A stretch of 14,181 bases of DNA from Pseudomonadota bacterium. GTDB lineage: Bacteria; Desulfobacterota; BSN033; WVXP01; G020346125. Location: contig JAUWDQ010000041.1 of the NCBI GenBank assembly GCA_030608745.1, positions 1-14,181 of the forward strand, in the 5' to 3' direction. Positions 5,495 to 11,969 of this stretch are shown here, one piece after another; within the stretch, counting starts at the first letter, position 1; each line of letters begins with the position of its first letter. The notes below the pieces were generated by a model. It was not told the origin of the DNA and did not search any database. It was given only the letters and a program-made list of their open reading frames with translations. The position numbers and the translations under genes were made by a program.

Positions 5495-8012
5495 ATGAAC
5501 TCCTTTACAGATAGGGAATGCGAAATCCTCGGAAAGATCATTCGAATTTCCAATTCCACCCGCGAAATCGATGACCGACTAACGCAAATCGTTGAGATTC
5601 TCGCCGAGGCTTTTTCAACGGATTTCTGTGCCCTCTATGCCTTTCATGAAGATAAGAACTCCTTCACCTTAAAGTCTTCAAGTAGCCGCGATGATAGAGA
5701 GGCGGATTCCCAAGGCAGTTTCCAATGGGAAAGATTGATGGGAAAGGTCGTCCAGTCTCGCCAACCCTCATTTCTTGAGGGAGATGATCGAACGGGTAGC
5801 AACGTGAAGGGGATGATGTCGGAGGTAACCAATCCCTCTGGCCTGGCCCTCATACCCATCGCCGATGATGGCTTTTCTTATGGAGTCCTTCTCCTCTACT
5901 ACGTTCAGTCGAGGAGATTTGGAGATGACGAAAGGGAATGTCTCCTGACCGTCGGCAGGGGAATATCCGGGACGTTCCGAAATGCCCAGCTCTTCTCCGA
6001 GGCCAAGAAGAAAATCTCCAAATTGACCAGCCTCTATGAATCCAGCAGGATCGTCACATCGACCATCGAGTGGAAAGATCTTCTTGAGCTGGCCGTAAGG
6101 ACGAGCACCAGGGTTTTGGGGGCCAGTGGAGGAACATTGAGGCTGAAAGAGGGGAAAACCCAGAAACTTCGAATTCAGTCCCAATTGGGAACATACCCTC
6201 AATCCCTCCTTTCCTTGGACGATGAAATCGCCAAGGGCGTTCTTTCCACGGGACAACCCACCCTCATTGGAGATATTAATCAGAAAAGAGAAGGACCGCC
6301 CTTTCTTTCCTTACTGTGTGTTCCCCTCATATCTCGTGGAAGGACCTTTGGAACGCTTACGGTATATGGTAAGAGGGAAGGATCATTACCGCAAAATAAT
6401 GCCTTTGGCCGGGAAGACGAGCAGTTGCTTTCCATCATAGCCAACCAAATGGGCAACGCCATAGAGAATGCCTCTGCACGCCTCGATGCCACGAGGATCG
6501 CGGAGGATAAGGATCGCCAAGCTAACCAACTCTCCCTTTTGTATGAAATCAACAATGCTCTCCTGTCTACCATGAAGTTCGAGCAGATCCTTCACATCAT
6601 CCTCACTGCCATCACCATTGGGGATGGAATGGGGTTCAATAGGGCCATGCTCTTTCTGACCGAAGAACGAAAAAATTGCCTCACCGGAATGATGGGGATT
6701 GGACCGGACAATGCCAAGCAAGCGGGGGAATATCTGGAACAACCCGGAGGGGAAACGGGACAAACTTGCCGAAAACCTCTCCTCCCTCTGCAATAGTTAC
6801 TCTCCTCAAGGGACACACCTGGATGAGAGAGTAAGAAGGGTAAATGTTCCCCTGGATAAGGAAGAATGTATCCTTGTCCGGACCGTAAGGGAACAGAGGC
6901 CGTTCAATATCGATTATGAGCGACATGGCATAACATGCCATGAGGATTGTGAATTAAACAAGGAGGTCAATTGTGTTTTAGGGCCGAAATCGGAAGGGGA
7001 TATCAAGCCCTATCGTTTCGCCACCGTCCCTCTCTGGGGTAGGGAAAGCACTATCGGGGTTATCGTCGTGGATAACCTCTATAACGGGCGTCCCATTACG
7101 GATGACGACATACAACTGTTGACTATGTTTACGAGGCAGGCGGGCCTTGCCATCGAGAATTGTATCCTTTACAAATATCTTGAGGATGCCCATTTGGAAT
7201 TGAAAAAGGCCCAAGAAACCCTTCTTCAGAGGGAGAAATTGGCAGCCTTGGGCGAAATGGCCGCCAACGTGGCCCATGAGATTAGGAACCCCCTGGTCTC
7301 CATTGGCGCGTTCACCAGAAGGTTATATCAGAAATTCGACAATGGCCTTTATGAAAAGATGTATGGGGAGGCTATAATCAAACAGGTGGATCGCCTGGAG
7401 GGTATTCTCAACGATGTCCTCAGTTTTTCCAAGGCCTCTAAAGTGGTCTTCGAAAAATTCGACCTGAATCGAATCATAGCGGAGACCTTGGCGGGAATGG
7501 AGGACGAACTGAAGTCCCGGGGGATCGAGGTTGAAAAATCCCTCGACGGGGATCTACCGGAGATCCTTTGTGACTATCAGGAGATCAAGCAGGTATTCAT
7601 CAACCTTTTTACCAACGCGATGGATGCCATGGGAGATGAAGGGAGGTTGACGGTAAAGACCTCCCCCCTCTCTCAAGAGGACCGTGATTACATCGGTATT
7701 GAGATAAGGGATACGGGAGGGGGAATTCCCTCCGAGGTACTCCATAATATTTTCAACCCCTTCTTCACCACCAAGGGGTGGGGAACGGGCTTAGGATTGG
7801 CCATTTGCCATCGGATTGTAGACGGACACCGCGGGGTCATCGAGGTCAATAATGACCCGGGCCGAGGTGTAACCTTCACGGTCAAATTGCCCGTTGAAGG
7901 AGGGGTGGAATGGCTAACCCCAAGTACGGCACCAAATCGTACTTCATCCCATGCTAAGGGCAACGGGAATGAGGTGAGCGATGATGAAGAAGATACTGGT
8001 GGTCGACGATGA
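5495..8012 (+). CDS. Triple-GAF sensor histidine kinase, interrupted by a single-base frameshift
   Basis: Two overlapping reading frames (5495-6796 and the frame running to 8012) form one 838-residue cytoplasmic kinase if one G is removed from the run of five at 6724-6728: frame 1 ends coherently at GPDNAKQAG and the next frame resumes as NIWNNPEGKRDKL. Domains of the restored protein: GAF about 18-165, GAF about 172-330, a third GAF about 342-565 that contains the break, then HisKA with the phosphorylated His594 (VAHEIRNP), and an ATPase domain with N box FINLFTNAMDAM, G1 RDTGGGIP, F box NPFFTTKG and G2 GTGLGLAI. No membrane segments, so it senses something inside the cell; the ligand is unknown. 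The last 32 nt overlap the response regulator at 7981, its likely partner. As written, the gene would give a truncated triple-GAF fragment with no kinase. The extra base may be a sequencing error. Confidence 0.9.
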
Positions 8013-8340
8013 GGAAAACATCCGGCTCTTGTATCAAGAGGAATTAGAGGAGGATGGATATACCGTTGACGTAGCCGCCCATGGCCAAGAGGCCTTGGAA
8101 AAGCTGAACACCTTTCAGCCCGATCTCGTCACCCTGGATATTAGGATGCCTGGAATGGATGGAGTCGAAACATTGCGGAAGATCAGGGAGGTCCAACGGG
8201 ATCTACCCGTCATATTGTGCTCTGCATATGGTGAATATAAACAGGATCTCACAACGTGGGCATCCGATGCCTATGTGATCAAGACATCGGATCTGACGGA
8301 GCTAAAGGGTACCATAAAAACATTATTGTCAAAGAACTGA
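7981..8340 (+). CDS. Single-domain response regulator (receiver only)
   Basis: A 119-residue CheY-like receiver with no output domain. It has the acidic pair D9/D10 (VVDDEENIR), phosphoacceptor D53 (LDIRMPGMDG), S81 at the switch Ser/Thr position and K101 (AYVIKTSD), so it should be phosphorylatable. Its start overlaps the 3' end of the kinase gene by 32 nt and follows a GAGGTG ribosome binding site, indicating translational coupling and a cognate pair. Without a DNA-binding or enzymatic domain it must act by protein contact, by passing phosphate on in a relay, or as a phosphate sink; the target is not in the window. ATG 7984 is an equally possible start. Confidence 0.93.
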   Translation: MMKKILVVDDEENIRLLYQEELEEDGYTVDVAAHGQEALEKLNTFQPDLVTLDIRMPGMDGVETLRKIREVQRDLPVILCSAYGEYKQDLTTWASDAYVIKTSDLTELKGTIKTLLSKN

Positions 8341-8407
8341 CTTTCAGGTTCGAGAATGTGGGGATGGAATCCGGAATTTATCGGGAAAAAAGAAGCCGTA
8401 AAAGAGT

Positions 8408-8482
8408 GGGGATGTAGCTCAGCGGGAGAGCACCGCGTTCGCAACGCGGGGGTCGGGGGTTCAAATCCCCTCATCTCCACCA
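8408..8482 (+). tRNA. tRNA-Ala (anticodon CGC)
   Basis: A complete 75-nt cloverleaf. The acceptor stem GGGGATG (8408-8414) pairs with CATCTCC (8472-8478), including the G3-U70 wobble that marks alanine tRNAs. The D arm is GCTCAGCGGGAGAGC. The anticodon stem CCGCG/CGCGG (8433-8437, 8445-8449) holds the loop TTCGCAA with anticodon CGC at 8440-8442, reading GCG. The T arm contains GGTTCAAAT, and the discriminator A and CCA end are encoded (8479-8482). No clear promoter is seen in the 67 bases after the response regulator, and no terminator separates it from proC 30 bases downstream, so it may be processed from a longer transcript. Confidence 0.97.
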
Positions 8483-8512
8483 TAAAACTCTAAACCGGGG
8501 GAAATAGCGGCC

Positions 8513-9352
8513 ATGTTGAAAGACAAGAAGATCGGTGTTATCGGGACAGGCAATATGGGGGAGGCCCTCATAAGCGGGCTCATTTATGCCAAATCGTCCG
8601 TTTCCAAAAACATCATCTGTTCTGACGTTCGGAAGGAGAAGCTCAAATCGGTCAAAGATGCCTATGGGGTTGTCACGACGACGAGTAATATCGATGTGGT
8701 CAAGACATCGGAAATCGTGATCTATGCCATCAAACCCCAGATCATGGCATCCATACTGAAGGAAACGGCTTCCCACCTGGATATGTCTAAAGTCATCATA
8801 TCCATTGCCGCCGGCGTACCCCTTGCCGCCATCGAATCGTGCCTCAATAAAGACCTCCGCCTCATTCGGGTCATGCCCAATATCGCTGCATCGGTTAAGG
8901 AGGGGGCGGCGGCAATTGCGGCCGGAAAGCATGCCACCAAGAATGACCTTAAGCTTACCAAGGCCATTTTCGATTCCGTGGGCAAAAGCATCATCATCGA
9001 GGAGGATCTCATGGATGCTATCACGGGGTTGAGCGGGAACGGTCCCGCCTACATCTTCTTGATCGTGGATGCCCTGGCCGACGCGGGGGTAAAGATGGGA
9101 CTTTCAAGGGAAGATGCCCTCTTGCTTTCGTCCCAAACGGTTTTGGGCGCTGCAAAATTATTGTTGGACACGGCTGAACATCCAGGGAAATTAAAGGATA
9201 AGGTTACCTCGCCCGGCGGAACGGCCATCGCCTCCCTTCACACGATAGAGGAGGGCGGACTCCGAACGACCCTCATCAACGCCGTTGAGGTCGGCACAAA
9301 TCGATCCAAGGAATTGGGGAAAATGATGATCAAGAACTTCTCGAATCATTAG
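8513..9352 (+). CDS. proC: Pyrroline-5-carboxylate reductase
   Basis: Catalyses the last step of proline synthesis, NAD(P)H reduction of 1-pyrroline-5-carboxylate to L-proline, in the cytoplasm. The product is 279 residues, the normal size. It has an N-terminal Rossmann nucleotide-binding motif (KKIGVIGTGNMGEALISG), then VIYAIKPQIM, RVMPNIAASV, the GLSGNGPAYIFLIVDALADA helix region of the active site, and the family signature VTSPGGTAIASLHTIEEGG near the C terminus. ATG 8513 follows GGGGGAAA at about 12 bases, rather far for a ribosome binding site, so start strength is uncertain, but no better in-frame start is seen. It is not part of a visible proline operon; proA and proB are not in the window. 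Confidence 0.97.
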   Translation: MLKDKKIGVIGTGNMGEALISGLIYAKSSVSKNIICSDVRKEKLKSVKDAYGVVTTTSNIDVVKTSEIVIYAIKPQIMASILKETASHLDMSKVIISIAAGVPLAAIESCLNKDLRLIRVMPNIAASVKEGAAAIAAGKHATKNDLKLTKAIFDSVGKSIIIEEDLMDAITGLSGNGPAYIFLIVDALADAGVKMGLSREDALLLSSQTVLGAAKLLLDTAEHPGKLKDKVTSPGGTAIASLHTIEEGGLRTTLINAVEVGTNRSKELGKMMIKNFSNH

Positions 9353-9374
9353 CCGAATCTCCTCATTACCTCCC

Positions 9375-9486
9375 CAGCGATTTCCTTGCGAATTGTTCCT
9401 ATTGCCCAAGAACTTGCAAGAGGTTGTGGCTCAGTGTGGCTACGAAGACGAGAAACTTCGAGGCCTTTCAAGGGCTTGAATCGCTG
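9375..9486. other. Intergenic segment with nested inverted repeats between proC and pilZ
   Basis: CAGCGATT at 9375-9382 and its exact complement AATCGCTG at 9479-9486 enclose about 96 bases. Smaller stems lie inside, such as CGAAG/CTTCG and AGGCCTT/AGGGCTT (the latter with wobbles). Two convergent genes end around it. It could be a structured transcript or simply 3' UTR structure; I match it to no known RNA family. Confidence 0.25.
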
Positions 9487-9515
9487 ACATTCAATAACTG
9501 CACACCGCCAATACT

Positions 9516-9942
9516 TCAGGCCCGTATTGTTTGGGCCTCTTCGTCCAATGACAAAAGGAGATTATTCCAAATCGAACGATCATCCCTGTTCACTCCCATG
9601 AAATGAATTCCAATCCTGAGATGGTCCTCCCCTTCCGTCTTGAACCACATAATCTCTCCGATTGTCGAGAAGTTCATCCCCCCCACTATGAGTTCAACGG
9701 CGACATCTACCCCGATTTTGTTCATCGCGGATTCGACAAGGAAAATGATATCGATGTAATCCGACAACCCCAGCTCGACACACATCCCCTCCAATGAGAT
9801 ATTTACCGTCTCGCCATTGACGAAGGTGGTTATAATCCCGGTTCTACCTCGCACATAGAGCTTGAGCATAACGGGAAAAGTAGCTTCGAATCAGAACGGA
9901 TTGTCTCTTTTCTGGACCCTCATACGTCTCTGTTTCTCCCAT
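9516..9942 (-). CDS. PilZ-domain protein, interrupted by a single-base frameshift near the start
   Basis: PilZ domains bind cyclic di-GMP and control motility, surface polymers or development. The intact part (9516-9869) shows the PilZ-type NISLEGMCVEL turn (consensus [D/N]xSxxG), then VELIVGGM, GEIMWFK, HLRIGIHFMG and a C-terminal helix. Its first Met would cut off the N-terminal arginine segment. That segment is encoded in another frame from ATG 9942 (MGETETYEGPEKRQSVLIRS), and removing one T from the run of four (9876-9879 on the plus strand, AAAA) joins them into YFPVMLKLYV and a 141-residue protein. The arginine motif (KRQSVLIR) is not the canonical RxxxR, so c-di-GMP binding is uncertain. 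The start codon is 30 bases from repeat copy 2. The extra base could be a sequencing error or a real lesion. Confidence 0.75.
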
Positions 9943-9971
9943 CTCACACCCTTTTTTTCAGGTCCAAACAA

Positions 9972-10162
9972 GATGATTTCGTAAAAAGCCGGAATCAGAC
10001 GGCAAAGAAAAAAGATCCAGATGCAAGGCGCGCAAATCCTGAGGAATGAGGCGTACATAGAAATACGCTGCAGTGATGAAGGATGAAGCGCAACGCAGCC
10101 CTTCGGCTTTGCTCAGGGCCGTGAGCATGTCGAACGGCAGATGGACTTTTTACGAAGCCGTC
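9972..10162. repeat. Dispersed repeat element, copy 2 (191 bp, uninterrupted)
   Basis: The undisrupted form of the element at 4585-4872. It has perfect 11-bp terminal inverted repeats, TTCGTAAAAAG (9978-9988) and CTTTTTACGAA (10146-10156), an internal hairpin GCGTA/TACGC (10051-10055, 10064-10068) and the CCTTCGG...GCTCAGG...GTCGAACGG module at 10100-10137. No open reading frame or transposase remnant is seen. It lies just upstream of the minus-strand pilZ, so it separates that gene from its possible promoter or supplies one. Confidence 0.9.
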
Positions 10163-10551
10163 AAACAATAATACAGCAATTTCGGAGCCAATGAATTCGT
10201 ATCTATGGAGTTATCCCTGGTATGACTAAGTCCTTCGGTTCATAAGTTCGGTTACAAACATATTTAGACTTCGGCGTGAGCGACTCGACATGAGCCTTCG
10301 ACCCGAGCTCAGGCCGAGGGGCTCGTCGACATGTCTCATGGCCGAGGGCGGGCCGAATGGAGTGAGCATTTGCTCAGATCCTGCTCCAGAAAATACGTCC
10401 TTGTATTTGAGAATAGAAACACTAACCCAAACCCACAATATATAGCCCTATTTGCGAGTGGGGATACTACTGAGGAAAATGAATTGGGGGGAATAATAGG
10501 AATCGCAGTGCTGGGAAGGATGGGCTCAAGTTGAGAGGAAATTCCCCCCTC
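10163..10551. other. Spacer between repeat copy 2 and the Cys4 protein gene
   Basis: About 390 bases with no supportable gene; a 67-codon plus-strand frame at 10331-10534 has no recognisable product or ribosome binding site. It contains degenerate copies of the repeat's internal module at about 10269-10330, a short palindrome TGAGCA-TT-TGCTCA near 10362, and a hairpin at its right edge. It reads like decayed repeat DNA. Confidence 0.5.
10269..10330. repeat. Degenerate copies of the internal module of the dispersed repeat
   Basis: CCTTCG...GCTCAGG.CCG...GTCGA at 10295-10330 keeps the order and spacing of the module in repeat copies 1 and 2 (4810-4847, 10100-10137). The preceding CTTCGGCGTGAGCGACTCGA resembles a shortened second unit. 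Divergence is high, so this is pattern similarity rather than a clean copy. Confidence 0.45.
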
Positions 10552-10555
10552 TCAA
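10531..10555. other. Hairpin spanning the stop codon of the Cys4 protein gene
   Basis: TTGAGAGG at 10531-10538 pairs perfectly with CCTCTCAA at 10548-10555 around a 9-nt loop. It covers the minus-strand TGA stop (10552-10554). No T run follows on the minus strand, so it is at best a weak terminator or a 3'-end stabilising stem. Confidence 0.45.
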
Positions 10556-10935
10556 TTAACCCTTTTGAGCGACTCCCTCTTACAGGACTCCAACTCCGAA
10601 ATAACTTGGTCCGTTAAGCCGAGCAAGGAGGATTTGGGGAGGAGATCTCCCGCGATGCAGTAGGCCTGAATCGCCCGCATGAATCTCATAAATGACCCCT
10701 CCTGTCCCTTGATGCAAATGGCCTCCAAGGGGCATATGCCACAATTATCCTGATTTTCCAAGCAGAGTGGAACCTTGAGTGCAGCGGCCTCAAGGACTTC
10801 GTCGAAGTGTGATGTGGTAAAGGCAGTCTTTATGAATTCTCGAATTCTCACCCATTTTTCCAGGGTGAGGTCGAAGGCATTTTCGCCTCCCTCATAACGA
10901 GTTACCATCTCTTGATACGTCAACAAGTTTCCCAT
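10552..10935 (-). CDS. Conserved-looking hypothetical protein with an FeS-type Cys4 motif
   Basis: A 127-residue soluble protein that I cannot assign to a named family. The N-terminal half is helical and acidic (TYQEMVTRYEGGENAFDLTL, then EKWVRIREFI). The centre carries C58-x6-C65-x2-C68-x5-C74 (CLENQDNCGICPLEAIC). This is exactly the cysteine spacing of the [4Fe-4S] loop at the C terminus of endonuclease III and MutY, but the helix-hairpin-helix glycosylase fold that goes with it there is absent. It may bind a cluster or zinc; that is inference from spacing. The C-terminal part is again helical, with lone Cys93 and Cys118. ATG 10935 is preceded on its strand by GGGGAAAG at a workable distance. 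It lies 120 bases downstream of hisH on the same strand and may share its transcript, though no functional link is evident. Confidence 0.75.
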   Translation of the reverse strand: MGNLLTYQEMVTRYEGGENAFDLTLEKWVRIREFIKTAFTTSHFDEVLEAAALKVPLCLENQDNCGICPLEAICIKGQEGSFMRFMRAIQAYCIAGDLLPKSSLLGLTDQVISELESCKRESLKRVN

Positions 10936-11055
10936 GCCAGCTTTCCCCTTGACCTTTTACCTATAAAGATACTCCGATTTCCGTCTTCGCCTCAAGGGGG
11001 AAGGAGAGAAGGGACCTGAAGCGGGGAAAGGCAAGGGGTCAGAGTTCAATCGCCC

Positions 11056-11673
11056 TCAACCATTGGTCATTCGAACGAAGTTGGCCAAAAGTGAGAGGCC
11101 ATTCCTATCGCTCTTTTCCGGGTGAAACTGCACGCCCAATATATGGCCCCGCCGGACCACCGAGGCGAACTGGACCCCATATTCCGTTATTCCCACCACA
11201 ACCCGGGGGTCATCGGGTTCTCCGTAATAGGAGTGGGCGAAATAGAAAGATGAACCGTCGGCAATATTTCGCAAGAATAGATCCTCGCCACTACCCCGGC
11301 TGAGAATCACCTGATTCCATCCCATGTGGGGAACCTTCACCTTATCTGGGAACCGTTTGACGCGGCCATGGATGAGATCAAGGCCCCGGTGTAATCCCCC
11401 CTCTTCTCCCTCCGTAAACAGGAGATGCATCCCCAAACAGATCCCCAACAGGGGTTGACTCATCTTCCCCCATTCGGATAAAAAGGGGAGAAAACCCCGT
11501 CTTTCGAGATTTTGGATTCCCTGGGCGAATGCGCCCACACCGGGTAAAACAATTCCTTCTGCCTCCTTGGCAACTCCGGGGTTTGGGGTAACAATTACAT
11601 CCCCACCCACCCTGATAAGGGCTTTGCTTACGCTCTTGAGATTTCCCATGGAATAGTCGATCACGGCGATCAT
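11056..11673 (-). CDS. hisH: Imidazole glycerol phosphate synthase, glutamine amidotransferase subunit HisH
   Basis: HisH releases ammonia from glutamine and channels it to HisF in step five of histidine synthesis. The product is 205 residues, the family norm. The class I amidotransferase triad is present: nucleophile C79 in LLGICLGMHLLF, and H184 and E186 in GVQFHPEKS. VLPGVGAF near residue 45 and the HisH-typical VPHMGWNQV and FYFAHSYYG are also there, which separates it from other amidotransferases such as GuaA, TrpG or PdxT. The start ATG 11673 (MIAVIDYSMGN) fits the family; only a weak ribosome binding site is visible. hisF, hisA or other his genes are not adjacent, so this hisH stands apart from the usual operon, or the others lie elsewhere. 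Confidence 0.95.
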   Translation of the reverse strand: MIAVIDYSMGNLKSVSKALIRVGGDVIVTPNPGVAKEAEGIVLPGVGAFAQGIQNLERRGFLPFLSEWGKMSQPLLGICLGMHLLFTEGEEGGLHRGLDLIHGRVKRFPDKVKVPHMGWNQVILSRGSGEDLFLRNIADGSSFYFAHSYYGEPDDPRVVVGITEYGVQFASVVRRGHILGVQFHPEKSDRNGLSLLANFVRMTNG

Positions 11674-11969
11674 ATGATAACCAATCTAGACTTTCCTGTT
11701 CTCCAACAGATTACACTCAGGGACAACGGTCTTCTCCATAAACTCAGGAAACTGGTTTATTTAATAGGGTTGGAGGACCTTCGAGCATCGAAAGTTTAGA
11801 TAGTCCTCGGTTTCCCTTACTATGGAAGAAACCATAGAAATTTTCTTGGATCATTTGAAATCCAATCCGAGTTTTAGGATTTTCTACTATAGGCGAAAAT
11901 GGCTGGAAAAGCAAACGCGGAGAGGTATGGGAGGTAACCTGGGTACTTCAAAGCTCAATAGGTTGATCC
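11674..11969. other. Intergenic region between polA and hisH
   Basis: About 296 bases with no supportable gene. A plus-strand frame starting at 11822 (MEETIEIFLDHLKSN) has no ribosome binding site, runs antisense into the polA 3' end and is best ignored. CTATGG/CCATAG at 11820-11837 forms a 6-bp hairpin. No clear terminator for polA is present. The hisH promoter may lie here, but no convincing boxes are seen. Confidence 0.45.

Noticed and set aside
5768..6256. 162-codon minus-strand ORF inside the kinase
   Set aside because: Antisense to two well-formed GAF domains; no motif of its own.
8408..8482. tRNA-Ala as an integration site for a mobile island
   Set aside because: No integrase, no direct repeat of the tRNA 3' end in the window, and housekeeping proC directly follows.
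8471..8932. 153-codon minus-strand ORF overlapping tRNA-Ala and proC
   Set aside because: Antisense to the proC nucleotide-binding domain and to the tRNA 3' end; no independent support.
9518..9538. AGGCCC/GGGCCT hairpin at the pilZ 3' end as a terminator
   Set aside because: Only 6 pairs, it lies over the last pilZ codons, and no T run follows on either strand.
10331..10534. 67-codon plus-strand ORF in the repeat-rich spacer
   Set aside because: Begins inside degenerate repeat sequence, with no ribosome binding site or recognisable domain.
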